Assembly: GCA_026707665.1 (NCBI GenBank)
Contig: JAPOWK010000039.1
Span: 1-64,000 of the forward strand
DNA length: 64,000 bases
Direction of reading: 5' to 3'
DNA from: Chloroflexota bacterium
GTDB lineage: Bacteria > Chloroflexota > Anaerolineae > Aggregatilineales > Phototrophicaceae
In this document: positions 9,908-19,985 of the stretch, one piece after another
How positions within the stretch are numbered: the first letter of the stretch is position 1
Layout: the number at the start of each line of letters is the position of its first letter
Made by a program: the position numbers and the translations under genes
The notes under the pieces: model-generated
Told to the model about the DNA's origin: nothing
What the model saw: the letters and a program-made list of their open reading frames with translations, nothing else
Databases searched by the model: none

Positions 9908-11404
9908 TCATTCCTTGCCATCGCTCAATGACCGCAATGCGAGTTCAATCCGGCGGATGGATTCTACCTTGCCCAGCACCTCCATCGTTTCGAAGGTAGG
10001 CGGGGAGACCTTCTGTCCGGTCACGGCGGCTCTGAGCGAACCAAAAACCTGGCCATTTTTGTAGCCGGTCGCTTTGGCGTATTCGCGCATCGCCGCGTGC
10101 TGAATATCGGCTTCGAAACTTTCGAGCTGCCGCAATAGCGGAATCGAGCCGCGCAAGATGTCCGCAGTGCTCTGTCGGTCCGTCTTCCGTTGGATTAGAA
10201 TCTCGGCCGGCGGCGCTTCGAAGGCGGTCCAGTCGGCGAAGAAGAAACCCGCCATCGGCACCACATCCTGCAAAGACTTCAGGCGGACCTGCAGCAAGGG
10301 GACGACCCGCTTCAAGCGCGCTTCAACAACCTCAAAGCCGGCCTTTTCCAGTATGGGTTTTAGCAGCAGGCCGAGCTCTGCCACATCGGCGCGCTGGATG
10401 TACTGGCTGTTGAGCCAATCCAGTTTGGCGATTGGGTAGGCGCTGTTGGCCGGGTTGACATCCTTGAGATCAAATCGCTCGATCGCTTGGGCGGCCGAAA
10501 AGATCTCCTCGTTGCCGCCATAGTTCCAGCCGATATTGCTTAAGAAATTCATCACCGCCGCCGGCAGATAACCGGCCTCCATGAATTCGTGCACGAGCAC
10601 CGGGACGCTTTTGCCATCGGCATCGGCGAATTGCTGTTTGCGTTTGCTGAGTTTGCCCTTGCCATTTGGATTCAGCAGGACCGGCAAATGGGCGAATTGG
10701 GGCTTCTCCCAACCGAGCGCATTCCAAATTTGAATATGAAGCGGGAAAGAGGGCAGCCATTCGATCGCGCGCGTGATATGCGTAATCCGCATGTGATAGT
10801 CATCAACGATATGCGCGAGATGATAAGTCGGAAAGCCGTCCGATTTCAGCAGGACGGCATCCTGCAATTGCTCGTTGGCGAATTCCACTTCGCCGCGGAT
10901 CATATCATTGCCTACGGTAACCCCGGTCAGCGGCATCTTGAAGCGAATGACATAGGGCAGCCGCTGCGCTTCCAGGTCGGCGGTTTCGGCGGCGGAAATA
11001 TCACGGTATCGTCGATCGTAGCCGCCGCCCGCCCTGCGCATTTCGGCGAGTTCCTCCGCCGTCGCGAAGCATTTGTAAGCGCAGCCATTTTCGACCAGCC
11101 ATTTCGCCCAGGTCTGATACAGTTCAAGCCGCTCCGATTGCACATAGGGTCCAGAAGCGCCGCCCTCGCGCGGACCTTCGTCGATGTCCATTCCTAGCCA
11201 GTCAAATGCGTTGAGGATCATCTCGACTGAGCCGGGAACGGTACGCTTGCGGTCGGTGTCTTCAATGCGCAGGATGAATTGCCCGCCATGGCGACGGGCG
11301 TAAAGCCAGGCGAAAAGCGCCGAGCGGATGCCGCCGATATGCTGAGGTCCCGTCGGGCTGGGGGCGTAACGCGTACGCACTGGTCGGGCGGAAGGCAGAG
11401 TCAA
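9908..11404 (-). CDS. gltX: glutamyl-tRNA synthetase
   Basis: RYAPSPTGPQHIGGIRSALFAWL (HIGH), LSKRKQQ (KMSKS-like). Confidence 0.95.
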   Translation of the reverse strand: MTLPSARPVRTRYAPSPTGPQHIGGIRSALFAWLYARRHGGQFILRIEDTDRKRTVPGSVEMILNAFDWLGMDIDEGPREGGASGPYVQSERLELYQTWAKWLVENGCAYKCFATAEELAEMRRAGGGYDRRYRDISAAETADLEAQRLPYVIRFKMPLTGVTVGNDMIRGEVEFANEQLQDAVLLKSDGFPTYHLAHIVDDYHMRITHITRAIEWLPSFPLHIQIWNALGWEKPQFAHLPVLLNPNGKGKLSKRKQQFADADGKSVPVLVHEFMEAGYLPAAVMNFLSNIGWNYGGNEEIFSAAQAIERFDLKDVNPANSAYPIAKLDWLNSQYIQRADVAELGLLLKPILEKAGFEVVEARLKRVVPLLQVRLKSLQDVVPMAGFFFADWTAFEAPPAEILIQRKTDRQSTADILRGSIPLLRQLESFEADIQHAAMREYAKATGYKNGQVFGSLRAAVTGQKVSPPTFETMEVLGKVESIRRIELALRSLSDGKE

Positions 11405-11463
11405 TTCGCATCCTCCAACGATTGGTCAGGCTGATGAGATCGCCTAGGCTGCATCCAATACGG

Positions 11464-12567
11464 TCAAATGATGATTCGCCGGCGCCGAACGATCACGCTC
11501 TCAACGAGGCCAATGCCCACCATGGTGAACAGCAGCGACGTGCCGCCGGAGCTCACAAAGGGCAGGGTCAAACCGGTGACGGGCATCAAATTCAGATTCA
11601 TGCCGATAGACACAGTCGTCTGGAAGAATATCATGGCGGCAACGCCATAACAGATCATACTGCCGAGGGGATCGCTGGCTTCGCGCGCGCCCTTCAATAT
11701 GCGCGACAAGACCAGGGCGAACATTCCAATAACCGCGATTCCCCCGACCATGCCGAATTCGTGAGCGATGACGCTGAAGATGAAGTCGGTGTGGCGCACG
11801 CGCAAAAAGCGCCCCGTATTCTGAGGACCGACCGCATAGCCTTTGCCCAGGAGGCCGCCCGAACCGATGCTGATGCGCGCCTGATTGATATTGTAGGCGC
11901 CGTCGGGATCCAAATCTGGATTGATAAACGTCTCTATACGCGCGCGCTGGTACGGTTGCATTAGCGGGAAGATGATGGGCAGAGCTACCATCAGCGTGAC
12001 CAGGAATAGGGCAATGTGCCGCAGCCTCAAGCCAGCCGACCAGACGATCACGGCCCAGATGAACAGAAATACGAGGGTGGTGCCCAAGTCCGGCTGGAAT
12101 AAGATCAGCGCAGCCGGAATCGCTACGTGAATTATCGTCCGGAATACGGTGGAGAGTTTGCCCAGCTCGAGATAGCGTTCGGCGATATACTGCGAGAGCG
12201 TGATGATCAGGATGATCTTGCCTATTTCGGAAGGCTGGATTCGGATGCCGATATTCAACCATCGCCTGGCGCCGCCCGCCCCTTCCACGCCAAAGGCGAC
12301 CACCACAATCAGCACCGTCACGATGCCCGCATAAAGCCAGGGGCTCAGGCTTCCCAGCAGGCGATAATCAATGGTCGCCATGATGATCGCGACGATGAAA
12401 CCGATGATCGCGAAGTTGATCTGATCAGGGACGCGGCGGATGATGTCATCGTCGATGGCGTCCTGTGTCGCGCTCGCGATCATTAGAATGCCGAACACGA
12501 CCAGCACCACGGTGGCGGCGAACAAGGTATAGTCAAATCGACGCCAGACGCTGACGCTTTCGATCAT
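11464..12567 (-). CDS. rodA: rod shape-determining SEDS protein RodA
   Basis: SEDS motifs GARRWLNIGIRIQPSEIGKI, FQPDLGTTLVFL, HTDFIFSVIAHEFG, GLTLPFVSSGGTSLL. Confidence 0.95.
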   Translation of the reverse strand: MIESVSVWRRFDYTLFAATVVLVVFGILMIASATQDAIDDDIIRRVPDQINFAIIGFIVAIIMATIDYRLLGSLSPWLYAGIVTVLIVVVAFGVEGAGGARRWLNIGIRIQPSEIGKIILIITLSQYIAERYLELGKLSTVFRTIIHVAIPAALILFQPDLGTTLVFLFIWAVIVWSAGLRLRHIALFLVTLMVALPIIFPLMQPYQRARIETFINPDLDPDGAYNINQARISIGSGGLLGKGYAVGPQNTGRFLRVRHTDFIFSVIAHEFGMVGGIAVIGMFALVLSRILKGAREASDPLGSMICYGVAAMIFFQTTVSIGMNLNLMPVTGLTLPFVSSGGTSLLFTMVGIGLVESVIVRRRRIII

Positions 12568-12599
12568 GCGGATCGCTGCTTACATCCAATCACATGCAC

Positions 12600-12629
12600 A
12601 TTATATTGAGAGGGGAATCACCAAGACAA
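12600..12629 (-). promoter_or_regulatory. sigma70-like promoter upstream of rodA
   Basis: Minus strand TTGTCT - 18 bp - TATAAT. Confidence 0.5.
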
Positions 12630-12742
12630 GTCTAGATGTAGGCCGCGGGCCTCCAACTTGGATAGTCTACATACGCCCACGATAGTGGAATGGCTTGCGG
12701 ACCGCGAGGCCTACGTCCGCTTGCCCGCCTGCTACAATTCAG

Positions 12743-13207
12743 CTACGATTTTCGATCCGCTTCTGATTCGCCATTGCCGCGCTTGTCCGCTTTCGCGTCT
12801 TCCGCTGCGTCCGGCGCTTCCGCCTTGTCCACCTCATCAACTGTGTCGTCTTTCTCCGCGTCGGCGTTGGCGCCGTTGTTCGCGCCGTTTGCGCCCGCGC
12901 TATCGGCCGCCGCCACTGTGCTCTCGACCGCCTTATTCGCTGAGGCCGGCGTATGAATGGCGACGGGAATCTCAGCCGTCAGCTTGCTATGCGTTCGGTC
13001 TCGTTGTTCCAGGTCTATCTCCACCCGGTCCTGGTCGACAACGAGGTACTTGACGATTACGGCCAGGATCTCTCGTTTCATCTCCTCCATGCGTTCCGGC
13101 GGCAGATTGATTCGATCGTGCTGCAGGACGAAGCGCAGCCTGTCCTTCGCGGTGGCGCCGCTGCCTTTTTTCGATCGCCCGAACAGACGGCTCAGTAGAT
13201 TGGTCAT
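12743..13207 (-). CDS. minE: cell division topological specificity factor MinE with long acidic C-terminal tail
   Basis: LLSRLFGR amphipathic N-terminus; AKDRLRFVLQHDRINLPPERMEEMKREILAVIVKYLVVD. Confidence 0.93.
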   Translation of the reverse strand: MTNLLSRLFGRSKKGSGATAKDRLRFVLQHDRINLPPERMEEMKREILAVIVKYLVVDQDRVEIDLEQRDRTHSKLTAEIPVAIHTPASANKAVESTVAAADSAGANGANNGANADAEKDDTVDEVDKAEAPDAAEDAKADKRGNGESEADRKS

Positions 13208-13261
13208 GAGAGATTCCTTTGTTCGTTCACGTTGGTCTTGATTCCGTTCTGGCTGCAGCGC

Positions 13262-14059
13262 CTACCGACCATTGAGCAGACCGACGAGTCTCTGGAAAAT
13301 GCCGAGGTTTTCATCGAGATTCATAAAGGGCACATCTTCACCGATGACGCGCCTGGCGACATTGTTGAAAGCCATACCGGCTTTGGATTGCATGTTGAGC
13401 GTCACCGGGACCCCGCTGTTGGATGCAGACAAGACCAATTCGTCTTCGGGGATGATGCCGATAATCGTCAAGCCGAGGATATCGAAAACGTCTTCCGAGG
13501 AGAGCATTTCGCCCTTCTTGACCATATCGGCTTTCAGGCGGTTGATGATCAGCTTGCCTGGTCCTTTGTCGGCCGCCTCGATCAAGCCAATTATGCGGTC
13601 GGCATCGCGCACGGCGGAGACCTCCGGATTCGTCACGATCAGGACTTCATCGGCTGGCTCCAGCGCGTTGCGAAAGCCGCGCTCAATGCCCGCCGGGGAA
13701 TCTATCAAGACGTAGTCAAAATCTTCGCGAAGTTCGTTAGTCAGTTTCACCATATCATCAGGGCTGACGGCCATCTTGTCTCGCGTCTGCGCGGCCGGGA
13801 TGAGAAAGAGATCATCGAACTTCTTGTGCTTGATCATCGCCTGGCGCAGTTTGCTCCGTCCCTCGACAATATCGACGAGGTCGTAGACGATGCGGTTTTC
13901 CAAGCCCATAATGACATCCAGGTTGCGCAAACCGATATCGGCGTCTATGACGACAACTTTCTTGCCCAGGCTCGCCAGGGAAATCCCAAGGTTGGCGGTG
14001 GCGGTCGTCTTGCCCACGCCGCCTTTCCCCGACGATATCGTTACGACTTTCCCTCCCAT
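13262..14059 (-). CDS. minD: septum site-determining ATPase MinD
   Basis: SGKGGVGKTTATANLG deviant Walker A; C-terminal amphipathic GIFQRLVGLLNGR. Confidence 0.97.
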   Translation of the reverse strand: MGGKVVTISSGKGGVGKTTATANLGISLASLGKKVVVIDADIGLRNLDVIMGLENRIVYDLVDIVEGRSKLRQAMIKHKKFDDLFLIPAAQTRDKMAVSPDDMVKLTNELREDFDYVLIDSPAGIERGFRNALEPADEVLIVTNPEVSAVRDADRIIGLIEAADKGPGKLIINRLKADMVKKGEMLSSEDVFDILGLTIIGIIPEDELVLSASNSGVPVTLNMQSKAGMAFNNVARRVIGEDVPFMNLDENLGIFQRLVGLLNGR

Positions 14060-14077
14060 TCGGCGTCCTTTCTCGGT

Positions 14078-14770
14078 CTACTCTCGAGATTCCACAATGA
14101 TCTGATTGCCGCGCACGAGAGCGACTTCCGGCTTAATCTTCCTGCGCTTGCCCGTTGGAGACGTGACAACGTATTCCGCAATGCGCAGTTGGCTGGGGCT
14201 CATTTCCAAAGCGCAGACGATGGCGGATTCATCGCCGCCTGCGCCTGCATGAACGTAGCCGCGCAGTTTTCCCCAAACGATGATGTCGCCGGCCGCAATC
14301 ACTTTCGCGCCCGGATTCACATCGCCGAAAACGATTACATGGCCCTCGCTGTGGATCGTCCGGCCGGAGCGCAGCGTGCGGCGGAACAGTACGCCCTGCG
14401 TACCCTTTTCTTCGGGATTCACCGGTGCGGTCTCGAGCAGCGCCGGCTCGGGCGCTATGGGGGCCGCGTGGTGGTTATCCGTCGGCACATCAAGCGAAGC
14501 GGCCGACATTTGCGTGGTGTTGCTTTCGCTGCGCACCAGCGACAGCGTCAAGCCGCGGCGCTCAAGCAGAGCTTTCAAGGAACTGAGCTCATACTTGGGT
14601 ACCGGTCGCTCGCCAAGCTCGACGGTGATGTTGGCGCCGGCATAGAATGGCGCCTTTTCGTCTATTCGCGCGGCAAGCTGATCGGTGACGGATTGCCAGC
14701 TTTCGGTTGCGCTGAGCGATATCAACAAGCCGTCATTAACGCCTTTGATGGCAACGAGTTCTTCTTGCAT
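14078..14770 (-). CDS. minC: septum site-determining protein MinC
   Basis: C-terminal HVIVFGDVNPGAKVIAAGDIIVWGKLRGYVHAGAGGDESAIVCALEMSPSQLRIA. Confidence 0.93.
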   Translation of the reverse strand: MQEELVAIKGVNDGLLISLSATESWQSVTDQLAARIDEKAPFYAGANITVELGERPVPKYELSSLKALLERRGLTLSLVRSESNTTQMSAASLDVPTDNHHAAPIAPEPALLETAPVNPEEKGTQGVLFRRTLRSGRTIHSEGHVIVFGDVNPGAKVIAAGDIIVWGKLRGYVHAGAGGDESAIVCALEMSPSQLRIAEYVVTSPTGKRRKIKPEVALVRGNQIIVESRE

Positions 14771-14930
14771 GTTGGGTCGTGTCCGCTTGGGCGAATTGCG
14801 TCGCTAACTGCGCTGACTTTAATATACTCGCTTTTGCAATCCGCGCCTGCGGCTCCGATAAGAAAAACCCACTAATGCCCTACGGAACGGGAATCGCTCT
14901 GCGGGCTCTGCAGCGCCCAGCCAACGCGCA

Positions 14931-16037
14931 TCAGCTGATCGAACTGCGCACAGATTCCAGGAAGAGAAATGCGGGAAGCACAAAGTAGAGCGACGAAACG
15001 ATATGAATCCAGCGGCCCGAATCGTCCCCGAGTGACTTGTTCACCCACTGGCCGATTGTGTTGACGGCGTATGTCATCCACATGACCTGGATGATGAACA
15101 GCGGAATGAGCAGGACTTCACGATGGCTGCCACGGTAAGTCAAGCCGAAGCAAATGTAGGCGGCGTATGCGATCATAGTTACGGTGCCAAGCGGCGGATA
15201 CCAACGTGATAAGCGCGCCAGACCAATGACGCCAAGCACGATGCCAAAGATGCTGAATTGGGCGATCACCAACTGTCCCAATTCAATCCAACTCGCCGCT
15301 TCTCTCCAGCCCCAAATATCAAGCGGAGTCGGCGCCGGAAAGACGTAGGCGCGAATGAGCAAATAGCTTCCAAAGGCGGTGATGGCAAGAATGCCGAGCC
15401 AATAAGGCGCGGAAAGCCGGGCATACGATAGAAACAAGGCGAGCAGCAGCGCCGGCGCGAGCAGGGTAACAAGAGGATCATTAATGGCGCCGACGGCGAA
15501 GAGAAAAAGCAGGCCAGCAGTATGCCAGGTTTTCGGCTTCTGCGCCGGCTGAATACCCGGGCGCGGATTCGTGAGCAATATCATGTCAACCAGCAAATAT
15601 AGCAGCCAGGCGGTTACCAAGCCGGTTAGGCGAAGACTCTGGGCCGTGCCGATCTGGCTCCAGAATATGAGCAGGAAGAGGACGATGCCCAAGCCGATTC
15701 CCAGGTCGCTGCGCTTGAGCAGGCGAGTCGCGGCCAGCATCGCCAATCCAGCGGCGCCGGCGGCGAGAGTGAATGTCGTCGACTGCGACTGATCGCCGCC
15801 CGTCTGTGACCAAAAGACCGGACAGAGCGCCAGCGTCAAGCCACCGGCGATGGAAGCGACGAACCCCATTTGGCGCATTCCAGCCGTCACGCCAAAGATG
15901 GCGAGAGCCAAGCCAGACGCGCGCGCGATCGGCGTTTCGCCAACGATGAGCATCAGCAGCCAGGCGATCGCGGCGGACAAACATGCCGGAAACCACTTTC
16001 GAAGCAGGAGTCGTTGTCCAGTTGAGAGCCGCCGCAC
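14931..16037 (-). CDS. polytopic membrane protein of unknown function (DUF2723/GT-C-like?)
   Basis: 368 aa, ~10 hydrophobic segments, GTG start (CAC at 16035-16037) 1 nt after the mrdA stop; ALCPVFWSQ segment. Confidence 0.7.
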   Translation of the reverse strand: MRRLSTGQRLLLRKWFPACLSAAIAWLLMLIVGETPIARASGLALAIFGVTAGMRQMGFVASIAGGLTLALCPVFWSQTGGDQSQSTTFTLAAGAAGLAMLAATRLLKRSDLGIGLGIVLFLLIFWSQIGTAQSLRLTGLVTAWLLYLLVDMILLTNPRPGIQPAQKPKTWHTAGLLFLFAVGAINDPLVTLLAPALLLALFLSYARLSAPYWLGILAITAFGSYLLIRAYVFPAPTPLDIWGWREAASWIELGQLVIAQFSIFGIVLGVIGLARLSRWYPPLGTVTMIAYAAYICFGLTYRGSHREVLLIPLFIIQVMWMTYAVNTIGQWVNKSLGDDSGRWIHIVSSLYFVLPAFLFLESVRSSIS

Positions 16038-16038
16038 G

Positions 16039-18345
16039 CTAAGCCTCGCCTGCCACGGCCGATGCGCTCAAGGGCAATCCATCGCGCTCAACCTTCAACC
16101 GGTAGTATTCTGCCATGGTGCGGCGCACAATCGGCAGCGCAACCTGCGAGCCTTCGCCACCGTTGTATACAAAGGCAAGAATGATGACCTCCGGTTCATC
16201 GTAGGGCGCGTAACCGGTGTACCAGGCGTGCGCGGGCCATTGACCCGGGACGCACAGATTGAGCGCCCAGGCGTTGTCATCGCAGTATTCGGCTGTACCG
16301 GTCTTGCCGGCAACTTCAACAAATGGCAGCGTCGCCGGCTGCGCCGTTCCGCCTTCGCCGATGACCGCTTCGCGCATGCCTTCTCGCACCAAGTCAAGCG
16401 TGCCCGCGGTGACAAAGGGAGGAATGTAGGGCGTATTTACCGTGCGAAATCTCACTTGCTGGCATACTGAGCCGTTAAAGCTGTAATTCAGTGGGATATG
16501 AATGCGGTAGGTCTGCAAGTCTTCAATGCCCGGGTCAGGATTCAAGTCAACTGTATTGCGATAACCGTCCGGATCGCAGCGAAACGGGTCATACCATGCC
16601 GAATTTGGCTCACAGACGCATGCCAGGCTCGATTCACCCTTCATCAGCATATCCTCAAGAAGCAGCAAGGTCAGCTCCTCGCCGGGATTCATCAAGTCGC
16701 GATTGATCGTACGCAATACTTTCGGCTGGAATCCTTCGATAACCTGGCGTTCTTCATCGAGAAACTCACGGATTACCGTCGGCTGATAAAGAACGCCCCC
16801 GTTGATAGTGGCGGCCACGGACGATATTAGTTGCAGCGGTGTTACGTTGACGTAGCCTTGCCCGAATGCCGCGTTGTAGGTATCGCCCGTCGACCAGCTC
16901 TCGCCCTGATTGCGGCGCTTCCAATCTGGATCGGGCATGCGATTGGGATTCTCAAACGGGAGTTCAATGCCCAATTCGCTTCCAATGCCAAAAGCGGTGC
17001 CATATCGGAAGAGATCGTCAATGCCCAGGCCGCCCGGACGAATGGTCTGCGAAGAAAGATTGGGATTCCCGCCGCCGATCTGGTAAAAGTAAACATCGCA
17101 ACTCCAGGAGATGCCGCGGATCATATCGACGCGCCCGTGTCCGCTGCGAAGCCAGCAGACAAATCTCTGCGCAGCCGCGCGATCGAGAGGGGCATAGCGG
17201 TTCTCCACCAAAAGCTGACCCTCATCCAGCAGCAGCGTATCGGGATCAATCACCTTTTCTTCTAAGACCGCGGCCGCAGTGATCACCTTCCAGACGGAGC
17301 CCGGTGGATATTGTCCCTTGATCGTCTTGTCCAAGAGGGGAAAGAGCGGATCGGCGACGATTTCCAAAAAGTACTCGACATCAATCGCGCGGGCGAAGCG
17401 GGAATTGTCGTAGCTGGGATAGCTGACCAGCGCCAGAACTTCACCAGTGCGCGGATCCATGGCGATGACGACGCCTTGCTGAGATACGGCGCGCCCCGCC
17501 GTCCTGTTGAGTTCCTCCAACTGATCGATTAGCGCCTGGCGGGCAAATGCTTGCAAATCACTATCAATCGTCAGCCGCACATTCTGCCCGGGCGCCGGAT
17601 CGACTTGACCGACGACTTTGACTACTTCTCCCGCGACATCAACCTCGCGGAGGATAGAACCACGCTGGCCCGCCAGACGCGCTTCCAGGTACCGCTCTAT
17701 GCCTTCGTATCCGATACGGTCGAAGGCGGGATTGTATCCCAGCGCTATCAGCTCGTCCGCTTCTTCCGCCGGGATCGGACCCATGTATCCGATAATATGC
17801 GTTGTTAAGGCGCCAGTTGGATATTCCCGAACCGCGATCGGCTCCACATCGACGCCGGGCATATAGATGCGTTCTTCCAGGATTTGCATCGCGGTTAACT
17901 GCGGGACATCAAGAGCGACGATGACCGGTCTAAATGGCTCAATGCCTTCGCCTTCTTCGACCAAGTCTTGAATGCTGCGGACAAATTGACCCGATTGTTC
18001 GGCGATTTCGCGCGTCGGCGGGACGCCAACCAATGCCGACAGGCGGTTGTAAACATCGAGTTCCGCTTCTACGTCGCCGGGCAGTTGAGCCGGAATAATG
18101 GTCACATTGTAGGCTGGCACATTAAAGGCGAGACGTCTGTCGTTGCGGTCAAATATTGCGCCGCGCCTGGCTGGAATGGGCAGACGTTTGAAACGAAGAT
18201 CGTTCGCCTCAATCTCAAATTCGTCATGCCGAATTACCTGCAATTCGTACATGCGGATACCGAATATCAGGAATACGGCAAAGATAACCGCTTGAAAGAA
18301 GGTCAAGCGCCAAGTCTGAAAAGGAACAAGTCGGTTGGATTTCAC
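16039..18345 (-). CDS. mrdA: penicillin-binding protein 2
   Basis: N-terminal TM, PBP dimer domain RRGAIFDRNDRRLAFN, KTGTAEY KTG box. Confidence 0.94.
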   Translation of the reverse strand: MKSNRLVPFQTWRLTFFQAVIFAVFLIFGIRMYELQVIRHDEFEIEANDLRFKRLPIPARRGAIFDRNDRRLAFNVPAYNVTIIPAQLPGDVEAELDVYNRLSALVGVPPTREIAEQSGQFVRSIQDLVEEGEGIEPFRPVIVALDVPQLTAMQILEERIYMPGVDVEPIAVREYPTGALTTHIIGYMGPIPAEEADELIALGYNPAFDRIGYEGIERYLEARLAGQRGSILREVDVAGEVVKVVGQVDPAPGQNVRLTIDSDLQAFARQALIDQLEELNRTAGRAVSQQGVVIAMDPRTGEVLALVSYPSYDNSRFARAIDVEYFLEIVADPLFPLLDKTIKGQYPPGSVWKVITAAAVLEEKVIDPDTLLLDEGQLLVENRYAPLDRAAAQRFVCWLRSGHGRVDMIRGISWSCDVYFYQIGGGNPNLSSQTIRPGGLGIDDLFRYGTAFGIGSELGIELPFENPNRMPDPDWKRRNQGESWSTGDTYNAAFGQGYVNVTPLQLISSVAATINGGVLYQPTVIREFLDEERQVIEGFQPKVLRTINRDLMNPGEELTLLLLEDMLMKGESSLACVCEPNSAWYDPFRCDPDGYRNTVDLNPDPGIEDLQTYRIHIPLNYSFNGSVCQQVRFRTVNTPYIPPFVTAGTLDLVREGMREAVIGEGGTAQPATLPFVEVAGKTGTAEYCDDNAWALNLCVPGQWPAHAWYTGYAPYDEPEVIILAFVYNGGEGSQVALPIVRRTMAEYYRLKVERDGLPLSASAVAGEA

Positions 18346-18929
18346 TCGTGGCCAACCATTTCCGTGCCTAGGGTAAGGCTGTGAGGCGCAATCTGCAAGC
18401 CACCCTCCAGCCGGCGCTGTGCCAAGCGAACGAAGGCGTACAACGGTAATACAGCGATGAGATTGTAAATCAGCGTCGGCAAGAGCATTAATCGGATCAA
18501 CGCGGGGACATCGTAGGAGTGGCCGAGCAGAAACAATGCGACGACAGTGTACGCCGTCATGGAAACGGTTGCGATCGCCGTAATCGCCAGCAAAAAGACA
18601 AAGCGAAGGCGCAGCAGTTGTTGGGCGACGCCATTAACGACGAAGACGATCAGAACCAGCGCGGCCGAAGATGTGCCAATTGGCAAGACTGACTGCAAGT
18701 CAAGCAAGATGCCGCCGACGAGCGCCCAGACGAAGCCGTCCGCCAGGCTGGAGCGCAGGGACCAGCAGATCACCAGCAGCATAACCAGGCTCGGATGACC
18801 GCGCGTATTGTTCAGAATCGGTGTGAAGTTGCTCAGCAAGGCGACGACGAAGGCGATAAATTGCGGAATGAAGCTGGCGGAAAGCGCCGTCGCCAAGCCC
18901 AACACGCCTATGGACAAGTAACGGCCCAT
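18342..18929 (-). CDS. mreD: rod shape-determining protein MreD
   Basis: Small polytopic protein between mreC and mrdA; 4-nt overlap with mrdA. Confidence 0.85.
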   Translation of the reverse strand: MGRYLSIGVLGLATALSASFIPQFIAFVVALLSNFTPILNNTRGHPSLVMLLVICWSLRSSLADGFVWALVGGILLDLQSVLPIGTSSAALVLIVFVVNGVAQQLLRLRFVFLLAITAIATVSMTAYTVVALFLLGHSYDVPALIRLMLLPTLIYNLIAVLPLYAFVRLAQRRLEGGLQIAPHSLTLGTEMVGHE

Positions 18930-18930
18930 A

Positions 18931-19800
18931 TCAGTTCTCGCCCGTATCCTCGAATACCATCAGGTCGATTGGCTCGAAGCTGGTGATGACAAGCACCAGT
19001 TCCAGCGTGTCAAAGTCAAAGAGGCTGCGAACTTCCGCCTCTTGAAAGAGTTCAAACTCAAATTGGCGCACACTCGTCACTTGGCCGACCACGATATCGG
19101 GCGGAAAATTGCCGCCCAGCCCCGAGGTGATGACGAGATCGCCTTGTTCAATCGCCTCGTCCAAGTCGACCATCGTGAGCCGCAGCACTCCGGAGGCTTG
19201 TCCGATGATGCTGCCATGCGCGCGCGTAGTCTGCAAACGGGAGCTGACGGCGCTGTTCTCGTCGTTGATCAACTGCACCTGCGCCGCGTTGGCGCTGACG
19301 CGAATGATTCTGCCCACCAGCCCCAGTTCAGTTGTGACCGGCATGCCGGGGGCAATGCCATCGCGCGTTCCACGATTGATGATAATACTACGCGCGATCC
19401 CCGTCTGTTCGATGGCGATGACGTCTGCGGGCAGGAATTCCTGATTCTCCAGTGGCGCTGTATACGCGAGTAAATCCCGCAGGCGCACGTAGTCGCTGGC
19501 TGCCTCGCGCAATTCGATCAACTCGATCTGGCGGCGGGCGAGTTGCTCTTCCAGCGCGGCGATCCGCTCCCGAAGCTGCCCCAGGCTGTTGAGTTCCTCG
19601 AAGGCCGCATTGATCGAAAGCGAGACGCGATTAAACAGGCCCGAGAGCCCGTTCAATGGAGCGGCTGCCACTGCTTCGGCCGGCGCCAATATGCCAGCAA
19701 GGCTGAGCGTCACCAAGCCACCGCATAAGCTGAGCATCAATATCAGCGCTAGTATTCGGCTGGGTTGGCGAGTAATTCTCAATCTATGGGTCTCCCGCAC
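18931..19800 (-). CDS. mreC: rod shape-determining protein MreC
   Basis: N-terminal TM, coiled coil, VIAIEQTGIARSIIINRGTRDGIAPGMPVTTELGLVGRI. Confidence 0.93.
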   Translation of the reverse strand: MRETHRLRITRQPSRILALILMLSLCGGLVTLSLAGILAPAEAVAAAPLNGLSGLFNRVSLSINAAFEELNSLGQLRERIAALEEQLARRQIELIELREAASDYVRLRDLLAYTAPLENQEFLPADVIAIEQTGIARSIIINRGTRDGIAPGMPVTTELGLVGRIIRVSANAAQVQLINDENSAVSSRLQTTRAHGSIIGQASGVLRLTMVDLDEAIEQGDLVITSGLGGNFPPDIVVGQVTSVRQFEFELFQEAEVRSLFDFDTLELVLVITSFEPIDLMVFEDTGEN

Positions 19801-19985
19801 GCGCAGTTAGCCCTATGTTAGCACAAGCCCTCGCAAGACAGAACTTGGCTCGGGCAGAATCAAGTGTCCATCAATTTGCGCCGGAATCTTTCGACAGGCT
19901 TGCGACAAAGGTTTGGCAGAGCGGGCTGATTCAGACCGGAGGGAGCGACTTACCGTTCGCGTAAAATATACACGCGCATCCAAGG

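Noticed and set aside
13232-14875. 547-aa + strand ORF opposite minD/minC
   Set aside because: Antisense to two clearly homologous genes; composition typical of shadow ORFs in GC-rich coding DNA; no recognisable domain
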